This document shows, in pieces, positions 40,671-49,686 of a DNA stretch of 64,000 bases. The position numbers and the translations under genes were made by a program. The notes under the pieces were generated by a model, which searched no databases, had not been told where the DNA came from, and was given only the letters and a program-made list of their open reading frames with translations. Positions within the stretch are counted from its first letter, which is position 1; each line of letters starts with the position of its first letter. The stretch spans positions 161,528-225,527 of the IMG/VR virus record IMGVR_UViG_3300028569_002417; one strand, 5' to 3'. Source of the DNA: a virus.

Positions 40671-41990
40671 ATGAGCAAGCAAAGATTCCTAGATGTTTGT
40701 GTCGCTTCTCTTCGTGCAAAGGGTTTGTACGAAGAGCAGCGTTATGCCAAAAGATTGAAGTGGGAAACAGAAGAGATCATTGCGAAGGAAAAGCACGAAT
40801 ATTTCCTTGATTTGTATGATAAGAAGGTGAAGTATCCTAAAAATCAAAACAATCTTTTGGTTTGTTGGCTTTTAGGTTTAGTTCCAGATCATGACATTGA
40901 GAAAGATCCTTCAAATGTATTCACGGGTGACTTGCCCGATGTAGACATTGATTATATTCCAATGGTTCGTGATTATTTGAAGAATGAATGGGCACCGAAA
41001 ACATTTGGCGAAGATTATGTTTGTAACATTGGTAACTATACGACATTTGGAATTAAATCGGCATTGATTGACATGGCTCGTGTTCATGGCGAAAGTCGTG
41101 AAGAGGTCATGGCAATCACTAAGAATCTTGATGCTAAGGATGATGAAGGCAAACCAATCACATGGGATGCAGCATTAAGGCTTGACCCTGAATTCAAAGC
41201 ATATACTGAGAAATATCCGTCAATTGCTCAAGCAACAAAAAAATTAATTAATCGCAATCGTGGCATGGGAGTACATGCTGGTGGATTGATTGTTTCGAGA
41301 ATTCCACTTCATGATCTTGTTCCTTTGGTTAAAAGGAAAGGTAATCCTCAAGCTAGTGCATGGGTAGAGGGACTACATGGGCAGGATTTGCAGCCTGTTG
41401 GCCTTGTTAAATTTGACTTACTTGTGATTAGTAATCTTTTGCAAATTGCTCGTTGTTGCGAGACTGTTAGAATCAATCATGGTGTTACTTCAATTTGTGC
41501 CAAGCCCGGAGAGCCAGATTGGTCTGATGTTGATTGTTGGAGGAATGATCCTGATTCAATTGCAATGGCTAATCGTGGTGATTTGAAATGTATATTTCAA
41601 TTTGATTCTGAGGGAATGAGGGCATTGGTTAGGGCTGGAGGAGTTGATCGATTTGAAGATTTAGTGGCATATTCCAGTTTATTCCGACCCGGCTGTATTA
41701 AATGTTTGCAAAAAGATTCTTTTGTTATGTTATACAATGGTCAAAAAGAAATAAAAAATTTGCAGCCGGGCCTTGATAATATAGCGTATCTAAATTCTCA
41801 AAGAAAAGTAAATTACACAAAAAGATATTTTGTCATAAATTCTGGTTATAAAAAAATATTGAGAATCACAACTAAAAGTGGCAAAGTCTTGCTTCTCTCG
41901 CCTGATCATCCAGTCTTGACTGATAAATTGAAATATATAAAGGCAGGAGTTCTTAAAATTGGAGATAAAGTTGGAGTAATTAAAAAATAA
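40671..41990 (+). CDS. dnaE: DNA polymerase III alpha, catalytic piece with N-half of a split intein
   Basis: 439 residues from the ATG at 40671. It carries the palm catalytic DLPDVDIDY and VKFDLLVISNL, and HAGGLIVSR of the fingers. It ends in LFRPGCIK followed by a 95-residue intein N-half starting CLQKDSFV. Joined with the IntC of the next dnaE piece it would give RPGCIK-CGMDKRY, which fits the DnaE motif after RPG. A TTG at 40641 could extend the start by 10 residues, but it has no good RBS. Confidence 0.88.
   Translation: MSKQRFLDVCVASLRAKGLYEEQRYAKRLKWETEEIIAKEKHEYFLDLYDKKVKYPKNQNNLLVCWLLGLVPDHDIEKDPSNVFTGDLPDVDIDYIPMVRDYLKNEWAPKTFGEDYVCNIGNYTTFGIKSALIDMARVHGESREEVMAITKNLDAKDDEGKPITWDAALRLDPEFKAYTEKYPSIAQATKKLINRNRGMGVHAGGLIVSRIPLHDLVPLVKRKGNPQASAWVEGLHGQDLQPVGLVKFDLLVISNLLQIARCCETVRINHGVTSICAKPGEPDWSDVDCWRNDPDSIAMANRGDLKCIFQFDSEGMRALVRAGGVDRFEDLVAYSSLFRPGCIKCLQKDSFVMLYNGQKEIKNLQPGLDNIAYLNSQRKVNYTKRYFVINSGYKKILRITTKSGKVLLLSPDHPVLTDKLKYIKAGVLKIGDKVGVIKK
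41703..41987 (+). mobile_element. split intein N-half (IntN)
   Basis: 95 residues: Cys1 (CLQKDSFVML), then a short Hint-like start, VNYTKRYFVI, GYKKILRITTKSGKVLLL, and block B SPDHPVLT (with the conserved His). It ends in a Lys-rich IKK before the stop. Its partner is the IntC at 43041. Confidence 0.85.
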
Positions 41991-42025
41991 TTCATATATA
42001 TCCTTGCACAGAGCGGGAGATATAT

Positions 42026-43039
42026 ATGATTTGTAAAATATGCAATAAAGAGGTATCAGAAAAATTTTATCGCCATCTAAATAGTAGTCATAAGATGAAA
42101 AAAGGAGATTATCTAAATTTGTTTCCAGAGCAAAAAGAGGAGTACAAAAGTCAAATTTCTGTTTTGTGGAACAAAGGAAAAACCAAGTGCGATGATGATC
42201 GCATCATGGCGATTGCCGATAAGATAAAAAAATTCACAGGACAGGAACACATACGAAAGCAAAGATCGGAAAACATGAAAAAAATGTATCAAAATGGTGA
42301 TATGTTGTCCCCTGAGATGAGAGCTTATGTGCAAAAAAAAGGCACAGATGGATGGGTCAAAAAGGTTAAGGAATCTTCTTTTGAAGAAAGAAAGATATTA
42401 TTAAAGAATTTTTCTGATGCTGGCAACAAAAAAATACAAGAAAATAAAATAAATCGCACGCCTGAAGATTATATGCGAATTTGCAAAAATGCCAAAGGAA
42501 AAGCTCAATATGGTAATTGTGCAGAATGCGGAAATCAAATTGTAATATGGGTTGGAGGCAAGCCACGACCTAAACAAAGATTTTGTAATCAATCATGTCA
42601 AAAAATATATCAAAAAAAACATCCTTTTTATACATTATCTCATGTTGGAAAGCATTATTTTTCAGAAAAAATGCAATGTGAATTTTATCTAAGATCAAAA
42701 TTAGAAATTTGGCTTGCAGAAATGTTAGATGTAAATGAAAAAGTGAATTCTTGGCATATTACACCATTCGCTGTAAGCTACGAGTTTCATGGAAAAAAAC
42801 GATTGTATTACCCAGATTTCATGATAAACTCAAAGTGGGTTGTTGAATTGAAATCTGGTTATATATTTGACATCGATGCCGACAAAAATAGAGCAAAGTT
42901 TATGGCTGCACAAGATTATTCAGAGGAGATAAATTGTGAGTTTTTTTATTGGCAATTTGATAATCACAATATGACAAAAAAGTTATTTGAAAAAGATCAA
43001 AGGGTGATTGATTTCTTTTCATTTTTACAGGAAGCATGA
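42026..43039 (+). CDS. free-standing homing endonuclease (PD-(D/E)XK type) between intein halves
   Basis: 337 residues. The N-terminus has a C2H2-like finger (CKICNKEV, HLNSSH), then a NUMOD3-like helix (IRKQRSENMKKMYQNGD), a second zinc ribbon (CAECGNQ, FCNQSCQK) and a C-terminal nuclease core LYYPDFMINS...WVVELKSGY, the PD and ExK of a Vsr/PD-(D/E)XK fold. Its place between IntN and IntC is the 'fractured gene' arrangement known from phages, where the enzyme spreads the split site. RBS GGGAG. Confidence 0.82.
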   Translation: MICKICNKEVSEKFYRHLNSSHKMKKGDYLNLFPEQKEEYKSQISVLWNKGKTKCDDDRIMAIADKIKKFTGQEHIRKQRSENMKKMYQNGDMLSPEMRAYVQKKGTDGWVKKVKESSFEERKILLKNFSDAGNKKIQENKINRTPEDYMRICKNAKGKAQYGNCAECGNQIVIWVGGKPRPKQRFCNQSCQKIYQKKHPFYTLSHVGKHYFSEKMQCEFYLRSKLEIWLAEMLDVNEKVNSWHITPFAVSYEFHGKKRLYYPDFMINSKWVVELKSGYIFDIDADKNRAKFMAAQDYSEEINCEFFYWQFDNHNMTKKLFEKDQRVIDFFSFLQEA

Positions 43040-43040
43040 A

Positions 43041-43172
43041 ATGCTTGATTTTGAAGAAATAGTTCAGATTGAAGAGGTTGGTGAAGATGATTGTTATGAT
43101 ATTATGTTGTTAGAAAAAGACTTGTATTTGGACGAGCCAAATTTTATAGCTAACGATATTGTTGTTCACAAT
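43041..43172 (+). mobile_element. split intein C-half (IntC)
   Basis: 44 residues: FEEIVQIEEVGEDDCYDIML (block F-like YDIML) and FIANDIVVHN (block G, His-Asn end) before Cys+1. It pairs with the IntN at 41703-41987; the gap between the halves holds the homing endonuclease. Confidence 0.85.
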
Positions 43173-45560
43173 TGTGGCATGGACAAGCGTTATGTTGAGC
43201 GTAAGAAGGGTCATGAAAAATATGAAATTCATCATTTAATCAAGCCTATTCTTGAAAAAACATATGGAGTTATGATTTATCAAGAGCAAATCATGCAGAT
43301 ATTGAATGTTGTTGGTGAAATTCCTTTGAAGGATTGTGAAGCTGTAAGAAAAGCTATATCAAAGAAGAAAATAGAATCTATTGAAAAATATAAAGATATG
43401 TTTATTAAGAATGGGCAGAAAAATTTAAGTTTTACAAAAGAACAAATGGAAGAGTTTTTTAATCAAATATTGTCTTGGAGTGAATATGGCTTTAATAAAA
43501 CTTTGACCGAAGACACAATTATAAATTGTGTTGATGGCGCAAAGCAAATAAAAGACATTTGTGCCGGAGACATAGTTTATTCTATAAATGAAAAGGGAGA
43601 ACAGGTACAAACTGAAGTTGCGGCAGTTCATGATCATGGCGTGGTCAATGTTGTGGAGGCGACATTTGATGACGGCTATGTTGTGAGGTGTACTTATGAT
43701 CACAAATTTTTGACTGAAGAAGGACAAGTTCCTCTTTGGTTAATTGTTAAAGACAACATGGTTGTGCTGAGTTCTCCGTTGGGAGAACATGCAGGGGAAG
43801 AAAAAGAATGGTCATCTGGCAAGGTGTGGACAAATAATAAAAACTCTGGAAAAGATGAAAGAGCATCGAGAGAATTGCAAGGAGTGCAACTATCTGAAGT
43901 GGAGGCTGGAGGGAAAGAAATACATTTCCAGATGCGGAGTGGAATTTCTGCGTTCACCTCAACTGGTCCAAAATCATCAGAAAACTGGAGAAATGAATTC
44001 GGAGTGGTTCACTTCACTCCAGAGTATGCTTCTATCACCAATACCCGGAATTTGGTGTCTAGGAGAATATTACGAGTTGTGACCGTGGGTAAAAGACAAT
44101 GTTACGATCTTGAAGTCGCCATCTCAACTCACAACTTTATTCTTCCGAATGGAATAATCACATCGAACTCACATGCTGTGGCTTATACTTACATCAGCAT
44201 GTATCTTTTGTATTTGAAGGTTCATTACCCTCATGAATTTTATGCTAGCATGTTATCATGTGAGACTTTGGCTGAGAAGATAAAAGACATTAAGATGGAG
44301 GCTAAGATACATGGTGTTGAGATGCATCGTCTTGACATTAACAAATCTGGCATTAATTTTGAGCTTAAGGATAATTTAATTTATTTTGGTTTTAGTAATG
44401 TGAAGGGTATAGGAGAGGGTCCTGCTCAAAAGATAGTGGCTGGTCAGCCGTATCGTAGTTTTGAGGATTTCCTTTATCGATGTGGAACAGATGCTTCGAT
44501 GTTGAAGCCGATACTTGGTTTAAGATGTTTTAGGGATCGTGATCCAATTACTTTGTGGAAATTTGCAGAGCATTTCAAAGAATGTTTTAAGAAAAACGAA
44601 GAGAAGCGCAAGCGTTTTGGTACTTCTTTGGAGAGGTACGAAGACGAGTTAAGGGAGCTTATTCCTGAAGTTGAATTCAAATTATCTGATTTGAGTGGTG
44701 ATTCACCATTTGATAACATTGAGTATCAGCAAAAATATGATAAGGAAGAGGAGATTACTGTTCTCAAGGAGTATGAGTGTAAGGAAGGGGATGGTGTTGG
44801 AAGGATTGAGATGGTATATGTTCCTGTTGATGGGACTGATGTTGTGATTGAGCGTGAGGTGATGAGATATTACAAGAAGATTGCTACTAAGAGGCCTTGG
44901 AACAGGTGGAAGGATCTTAAGAATCTTTGGAATAAAAGAAAGAGAACTATAGCGAGATTTTCTGATGCTGATTTCAAGACATTGCCAAGATTGATTGATT
45001 TCGATCCAGACCAATATGATATACCTAAGGATTTGGCTAAGGAGTTTAAGAATCCGGTTGTTTCAGAAGAAAAGTTTTATGGATTTGCTTGGATTCATGA
45101 GCTTGAGAGAAGTCCTGATTATAGAGGGAATTTGACATTTGATTCTTTGAGAAGTGACATTGACAGTTCTTCTGGTCCTGTTGAGTTGAGGGTTAAGAAA
45201 GTAATTCAGATGACTAGTAAAAAGGGTTCTACTTATTCTCAGGTATTGGCGGAAGATGTTACTGGTCAAGAGAATAAGATTAATGTTTGGTCTGATGACT
45301 GGGATCGTTGGCATAAAGAATTAAGTGAAGGTAACTTAATTAGGATAAGATTGCAACCTCCTTCTGGTGGTTTCAATACATTCTTGTTGGAATCAAATCA
45401 GAATGGCAAGTATAGAGGTCAGAAGAGATATCGAGACAAGGATGATGATCCTCGTGTTATTGTCATGAGAGTTGGCTTAAAAGAAGAAGAGAAATTCATG
45501 ACAGATGAAGAGGTTTTGGAACTTTTTAATAATTTAGGTATGGAAAATAAAAATGACTGA
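43041..45560 (+). CDS. dnaE: DNA polymerase III alpha, C-terminal piece with IntC and an internal mini-intein
   Basis: 839 residues from the ATG at 43041, 1 nt after the endonuclease stop, with AGGAAG upstream. It starts with 44 residues of IntC ending VVHN, then extein CGMDKRYVERKKG, the palm/fingers region (MIYQEQIMQI), and SHAVAYTYISMYLLYLKVHYP after a second intein at GFNK/SHA. Toward the C-terminus are a helical part (YRSFEDFLYRCG) and an OB-fold-like region (VLAEDVTGQENKINVW). After both splicings about 572 extein residues remain. Confidence 0.88.
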   Translation: MLDFEEIVQIEEVGEDDCYDIMLLEKDLYLDEPNFIANDIVVHNCGMDKRYVERKKGHEKYEIHHLIKPILEKTYGVMIYQEQIMQILNVVGEIPLKDCEAVRKAISKKKIESIEKYKDMFIKNGQKNLSFTKEQMEEFFNQILSWSEYGFNKTLTEDTIINCVDGAKQIKDICAGDIVYSINEKGEQVQTEVAAVHDHGVVNVVEATFDDGYVVRCTYDHKFLTEEGQVPLWLIVKDNMVVLSSPLGEHAGEEKEWSSGKVWTNNKNSGKDERASRELQGVQLSEVEAGGKEIHFQMRSGISAFTSTGPKSSENWRNEFGVVHFTPEYASITNTRNLVSRRILRVVTVGKRQCYDLEVAISTHNFILPNGIITSNSHAVAYTYISMYLLYLKVHYPHEFYASMLSCETLAEKIKDIKMEAKIHGVEMHRLDINKSGINFELKDNLIYFGFSNVKGIGEGPAQKIVAGQPYRSFEDFLYRCGTDASMLKPILGLRCFRDRDPITLWKFAEHFKECFKKNEEKRKRFGTSLERYEDELRELIPEVEFKLSDLSGDSPFDNIEYQQKYDKEEEITVLKEYECKEGDGVGRIEMVYVPVDGTDVVIEREVMRYYKKIATKRPWNRWKDLKNLWNKRKRTIARFSDADFKTLPRLIDFDPDQYDIPKDLAKEFKNPVVSEEKFYGFAWIHELERSPDYRGNLTFDSLRSDIDSSSGPVELRVKKVIQMTSKKGSTYSQVLAEDVTGQENKINVWSDDWDRWHKELSEGNLIRIRLQPPSGGFNTFLLESNQNGKYRGQKRYRDKDDDPRVIVMRVGLKEEEKFMTDEEVLELFNNLGMENKND
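43500..44168 (+). mobile_element. mini-intein in dnaE, Thr at position 1
   Basis: 223 residues inserted between GFNK and SHAVAYT. Hint blocks: TLTEDTIINCVDG (block A), CTYDHKFLT (block B), RQCYDLEV (block F) and FILPNGIITSN (block G) before Ser+1. The first residue reads as Thr, where Cys or Ser is usual, and the penultimate residue is Ser rather than His. No LAGLIDADG motif is visible; the middle (about residues 100-180) is a polar insert of unclear function. Confidence 0.8.
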
Positions 45561-46047
45561 TGAATTAATTATCGATGAAAATAATTTTAGTACTTATTTC
45601 AGGGATTGTCGTTTGCATCGTCCTGAAAGAAGTGATGTCATGGCAAGATATTCTGCAATTGCAGAGTTTATTGATGGTCAGATGAAGAAAGATATCATTA
45701 ATTTGCTTTCAAGTTATGACAGTAAGGCTATTGCTGCTACTCAGGTTATGAGGAAGCTTGGATGTGCTACAGAAGGCGAATCTATAAGAATATGCAGGGA
45801 GGTAGCAGAAGATTTAGCTAATGGTATGGGGCCATTGGAAGTTGAGAATAAAGTTTACAAATATAAGATGGAAGTTTTTTATTATACGAAGAGGGAATAC
45901 GTTCCTGTTGATGATCCACATTGGACAGTAATTAGTATTGCAAATTTGGATAAATTCTTGGATAATGCAAATCAATTGGTTTCGATTAAGTCAAAAATCA
46001 TTGAACCGGAGAGTTCAAATGAGATACAAGTTGAGCAACATGTCTGA
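45553..46047 (+). CDS. hypothetical protein
   Basis: 164 residues. It overlaps the dnaE end by 8 nt. The central part (LLSSYDSKAIAATQVMRKLGC) is helical and could be a small HTH-like fold; the rest shows no motif. Probably cotranscribed with dnaE. Confidence 0.6.
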   Translation: MTDELIIDENNFSTYFRDCRLHRPERSDVMARYSAIAEFIDGQMKKDIINLLSSYDSKAIAATQVMRKLGCATEGESIRICREVAEDLANGMGPLEVENKVYKYKMEVFYYTKREYVPVDDPHWTVISIANLDKFLDNANQLVSIKSKIIEPESSNEIQVEQHV

Positions 46048-46594
46048 TGAAGTTGTTCTGATTGATACTCCTTACTGTCCTGATGCTGGTAATTTTGCAA
46101 GAACTCGAAAGATTGTTGAAGAAAAATATAAAATTGATAATTGGTTTTATTGTCGTGATCTTTTCCATAATGTTTTATGGAATTTGAAAATATTTTTCTT
46201 TAGCCACAATTGGAACAGGGGTTCTTCTGTGGCTGCTTTTATGAAAAAAATTGAAGATATTCTTGATGTTGAACCAAGATCTCAGTTTGGTCGAACCCAA
46301 ATAAAAAGGGTTATGTGGGTCAAACCGAGTGTTTGGTGGATAAAGCAAGGAATGAGAAGATCTTTGTTTACGATACTTTTGCGTGTAGGCGTTAAGTATG
46401 TGGTTTCCAAAGATAATTTTGAAGAAGTTATCAAATCAGAAAAATATTTACATCAAACTTATTATGCTTTTGAAAGATTTATGAATGGCAATACGAAGTA
46501 CAAAGGTCATAAACGTGGTTGGTACAAGCAATTTTGTGAAATAAATATGTCGAATGAAGAGATAGATAAGTTGTTAGTTATGCCAAAAAAATAA
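46040..46594 (+). CDS. hypothetical protein
   Basis: 184 residues from the ATG at 46040, overlapping the previous gene by 8 nt. A basic, aromatic-rich protein (WNLKIFFFSHNWNRGS, KRVMWVKPSVWWIKQG) with no signal peptide and no recognised family. Confidence 0.55.
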   Translation: MSDEVVLIDTPYCPDAGNFARTRKIVEEKYKIDNWFYCRDLFHNVLWNLKIFFFSHNWNRGSSVAAFMKKIEDILDVEPRSQFGRTQIKRVMWVKPSVWWIKQGMRRSLFTILLRVGVKYVVSKDNFEEVIKSEKYLHQTYYAFERFMNGNTKYKGHKRGWYKQFCEINMSNEEIDKLLVMPKK

Positions 46595-46681
46595 TTTTAT
46601 CGGCATAGATAAGAATAATTCTTTATTAAAGAAAAAAGACTGATTAAAAGGATTTTTAAGTTGCCGGAAAAAGGACAAAAT

Positions 46682-47308
46682 ATGAACAGTATGAGTAGCA
46701 TGATGGATGATATCAACAAATATGCAGATATTTGGGACAAGGCTTTAGCAAAGGGCATTTTTAATGGTGCTCCTAAGCCTCCTACTCCAATTGAGCCAGA
46801 AGCTAGTGCTGATTTCTTTGGTCAGATGAAGACTGGCGAGTATGACATTGATGCTCCTTTGAATGAAGGAGAGGCCAAATACTGGAGGGATGTTTCCCGC
46901 AGTGCTGCTGGTCGTTCTTCCTATCATATGCCTCTTAATGAAGAGCGTGAAGTAGACAAGAAGTCGATTAAGAAGGCTTCTAACCGTCTTGGAAGCACCT
47001 TTAATCCTGTCTACAACAATACTGTTGGCAAGGATCAAGATTTGGGTACTCCTGACAAGGTTACCAAGAATTGGGGTGTTGGTGGTAAGGATCTGAATGA
47101 TCTAGAAGACCTTAAGAAGCGCCTTTATAATCTTGAAGTAGAATTAAGTAAGGCTGGTATCATTAAGGGTGAAAAGGGCAAAAAAAAGGCTGATTCAGAA
47201 AGCACCATCCTTAAGAGCATGGACGATTTGAAGAAAGACATTGATGGTCTTAGCGACAAGTTAAATGGCAATCGCACAGACGAGAGCATTCGTCGCAGAA
47301 GAAAATAA
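46682..47308 (+). CDS. hypothetical protein, possible scaffold-like coiled coil
   Basis: 208 residues from the ATG at 46682 (AAAGGA upstream), starting MNSMSSMMDDINKYADIW. The middle is disordered (Pro/Asn-rich) and the C-terminal third is a coiled-coil candidate (LEDLKKRLYNLEVELSKAG) with a basic RRRRK end. It may be a structural or assembly factor; no family is recognised. Confidence 0.55.
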   Translation: MNSMSSMMDDINKYADIWDKALAKGIFNGAPKPPTPIEPEASADFFGQMKTGEYDIDAPLNEGEAKYWRDVSRSAAGRSSYHMPLNEEREVDKKSIKKASNRLGSTFNPVYNNTVGKDQDLGTPDKVTKNWGVGGKDLNDLEDLKKRLYNLEVELSKAGIIKGEKGKKKADSESTILKSMDDLKKDIDGLSDKLNGNRTDESIRRRRK

Positions 47309-47327
47309 CTTTGATTTAATGTTATGT

Positions 47328-47364
47328 CCCCCTTAGAATTTTATAAGTTCTAAGGGGTATTTTT
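47328..47364 (+). terminator. terminator-like hairpin that also holds the next RBS
   Basis: CCCCTTAGAA (47329-47338) pairs with TTCTAAGGGG (47348-47357), followed by TATTTTTAT. The AAGGGG in the right arm is the RBS of the gene starting at 47365, so the fold both ends transcripts and hides that RBS. Confidence 0.7.
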
Positions 47365-47907
47365 ATGTCTGCTAATCCGTGGAAAGCATCTGATGAGGTC
47401 ATTCAGATTCTAAATCTTGTCAAGTCTAAGCATCATTCTCCTAGACTTGATGATTTTAGAGTTGCTGTTTGTTTTGATGACAGCAAGCCTTTTGTTAAGA
47501 ATAAGCTTAATCTTGGAAAATTGAGTAAGTTTAGTGCCACTGCTAGGTTATGGCAGAGGGAGAAGTATGATTTTTGTTTGATTATTCCGATGGAGTTGTG
47601 GACTACTGCTTTGAAGGTTGATCAGAGGGAAGCATATCTTGATCTTATGTTGACTCGTTGTGACATGGAATATGTTCCAGAAGTTATTGAGGAGAACGGG
47701 AAAAAAATCAAGCTTACGGATGAATTTGGCAGGATTAAATACAGTAAAGTTCCGAAAGAGGATAAGGAAGGAAATGTTAAGTGGAAAATAGATCCTTTGG
47801 ATCTTGAGGTTTTTGCCAAGAATGTTCGTAAATATGGATTATGGCAAGAAGATTTGTTGATTTTCAAAGAAGCGATCTTAGCCGTTGATGGGGGCTTAGG
47901 TGGGTAA
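47365..47907 (+). CDS. hypothetical protein, degenerate metallopeptidase-like fold?
   Basis: 180 residues. KYDFCLIIPMELWTTALK...REAYLDLMLTRC sits where putative phage metallopeptidases carry REAxLxHELxH, but the His and Glu are missing, so if related it has lost the metal site. The N-terminus is beta-rich (DDFRVAVCFDDSKPF). RBS AAGGGG lies in the hairpin upstream. Function unknown. Confidence 0.45.
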   Translation: MSANPWKASDEVIQILNLVKSKHHSPRLDDFRVAVCFDDSKPFVKNKLNLGKLSKFSATARLWQREKYDFCLIIPMELWTTALKVDQREAYLDLMLTRCDMEYVPEVIEENGKKIKLTDEFGRIKYSKVPKEDKEGNVKWKIDPLDLEVFAKNVRKYGLWQEDLLIFKEAILAVDGGLGG

Positions 47908-48316
47908 ATCAAAACTGATTGAGATTGTTGTGCTGGGTTTGTGGCTTCTTATTGCTATTGTTTTATTTGTAAGGTTGCAGCCCAGCGCACAATATGTTCC
48001 TTCTTCTCCGGAAGGCATTATTAATCCAGAAAAATCTTATGATGTTAAGAAAATATCGATAGTTGATGGTAATACTTTTGATTTAATTTTGAATGATAAT
48101 TCTGTTTCGAGGATATTGGCGGAAATTCCTGTGAAGACTGTAATTGAAGCAAAGAAAAAATTAATTGATCTTTTCAACAATTGTGAGAAGCCAAGAGTTG
48201 TTTTGAAGAAAAAAGATTCTGATGGGAAGTGGATTGTAGATTTCTATATTCATATTAATTCTAAAGAAATTGATCTTATTGATTGGATGAGGTCTAATAA
48301 TTTGGTATATCAATAA
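47900..48316 (+). CDS. membrane-anchored SNase-like fold protein
   Basis: 138 residues, GTG start overlapping the previous gene by 8 nt. An N-terminal membrane anchor (IEIVVLGLWLLIAIVLFV) is followed by a beta domain like staphylococcal nuclease (VKKISIVDGNTFDLIL, then AKKKLIDLFNNCEKPRVVL and WMRSNNLVYQ). The catalytic Arg and Asp residues are not apparent, so it may be a binding rather than cutting domain. Confidence 0.5.
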   Translation: MGKSKLIEIVVLGLWLLIAIVLFVRLQPSAQYVPSSPEGIINPEKSYDVKKISIVDGNTFDLILNDNSVSRILAEIPVKTVIEAKKKLIDLFNNCEKPRVVLKKKDSDGKWIVDFYIHINSKEIDLIDWMRSNNLVYQ

Positions 48317-48328
48317 CTCTTGTAAGTT

Positions 48329-48517
48329 ATGGAAAAGAACTTCATGGTTAGGTGTCACAAGTGCAGATGGGCGAGGTTATCAACAGGTTTATCCTCTGAT
48401 CTTGCCGATTTGAAGGAAATTATTTCTTGTCCAACTTGTGGCAAGGCTAGACAATTTAAGTGTCCAAAGTGTGGTCTTGTGGCTAAGTTGACTAGAGTCA
48501 AGAGAACTGATGGATGA
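48329..48517 (+). CDS. double zinc-ribbon protein
   Basis: 62 residues with three CxxC knuckles (CHKC, CPTC, CPKC). It overlaps the start of the next gene (ATGA). An in-frame Met at 48344 (MVRCHKC) is a possible alternative start. Probably a nucleic-acid or protein-binding adaptor; function unknown. Confidence 0.6.
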   Translation: MEKNFMVRCHKCRWARLSTGLSSDLADLKEIISCPTCGKARQFKCPKCGLVAKLTRVKRTDG

Positions 48518-49686
48518 AATTAATTAGTTTTTGTCGGCGCAATCCCGGCAATGGTAAGTTGCTATCCAAAGAAGTATTAATTCCTTCTTTGAAATTTACT
48601 GTATTCAAATTCAATAAAAGACCTAAGCCAGAGAATGTTAAAAGAATACTGATAATTAGTTGTTTTTCTGAGTTTGGTTGTGAAACAATTGGTTTGATGT
48701 ATTGTATTCCCAAGATCATTTCGAGTAATCCCGGTGCTTATGTAATTTGTGTTGGTTGGTATGGGAGAGAATATCTTTACAGGCATCTTGTTGATGAGTT
48801 TTGGGAAATTGAAGAAAACGTCATGAATTTGCGTGAATATTCAAATGCTTTTTATAATTCTTCTTTTAATATTCGTCGTCTTGAAAAGTGTCTTGAAAAT
48901 TATGGTGTAGTTTTCAAGTGTGCCAATATGGGACAATTATGTGTCAATAATACTTGTGAAATTTGTAAAAAAGTTTGGGCTTCTGACAATGTTTCCACTG
49001 GATGTCCTTCTTGTTATTCTCAAAAAATAAAAAAAGGTTATCTTGCCGATGTTGCTTATCATCGTAAGTTTGCTGTACAGATTCCAAGACCATCTATGAA
49101 AGTTCAGAATAAAGCTAAAGATTATTTGAAGCCAAATTCTGTTGGTATTTTTGCAAGAGGCAGGACGATGTATGGTCGTAATCTATCTCCAGAATTTTAT
49201 ATAAAGCTTATAAAATGTTTGGAGGAAAAGGGTTACAATCCTATATGGCTGGGTGAAAAGCAGAGTGTCATTCCTTGTCCTGTTGATCACATCATTGATT
49301 TTAGTCGTCTTCCTGAATCAAGGGATTTGGAACTTACTTTGGCGATTATATCAAATTTGCAATTTACTGTTCAGTTTTGGACAGCTTCTACGAGGCTGGC
49401 TGGAATGATGGGTGTTCCTTGGATATTATTTGAAAGTCCTGATCAAATAGCGGGTAATGGGCAAGAGGGCAAGAGGATTGTTCTTACGACTGATTACAAC
49501 AAGAAAAAATTAATTTTGGCTCATTATTTTAATGTTGTTGAAGATCATGAAAAAGCATTGAAAATCTTGGATCAGGCTATAGACGAAATGAATGAAGACA
49601 ATTGGGAAGATATGCTGGGTTTGATAGAAGATGCTGGCATAGTTAACGATATGCTTAAAAAACAACTTGAATGGAGGTCGATGTGA
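48514..49686 (+). CDS. GT9/GT-B-like glycosyltransferase with an inserted zinc knuckle
   Basis: 390 residues. KRILIISCFSEFGCETIGLMY at the start and VGIFARGRTMYGRNLSPEFY, YNPIWLGEKQ and FWTASTRLAGMMGVPWILF toward the end resemble heptosyltransferase/GT-B architecture. A Cys cluster (CVNNTCEICKKV, GCPSCYSQ) is inserted in the middle. Its ATG overlaps the previous stop, and it pairs with the next gene, which has a similar fold. Confidence 0.55.
   Translation: MKLISFCRRNPGNGKLLSKEVLIPSLKFTVFKFNKRPKPENVKRILIISCFSEFGCETIGLMYCIPKIISSNPGAYVICVGWYGREYLYRHLVDEFWEIEENVMNLREYSNAFYNSSFNIRRLEKCLENYGVVFKCANMGQLCVNNTCEICKKVWASDNVSTGCPSCYSQKIKKGYLADVAYHRKFAVQIPRPSMKVQNKAKDYLKPNSVGIFARGRTMYGRNLSPEFYIKLIKCLEEKGYNPIWLGEKQSVIPCPVDHIIDFSRLPESRDLELTLAIISNLQFTVQFWTASTRLAGMMGVPWILFESPDQIAGNGQEGKRIVLTTDYNKKKLILAHYFNVVEDHEKALKILDQAIDEMNEDNWEDMLGLIEDAGIVNDMLKKQLEWRSM

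Noticed and set aside
43789-44082. Separate small Cys/His gene inside the dnaE mini-intein
   Set aside because: It overlaps intein coding sequence in another frame with no RBS or start context; the intein frame is continuous.
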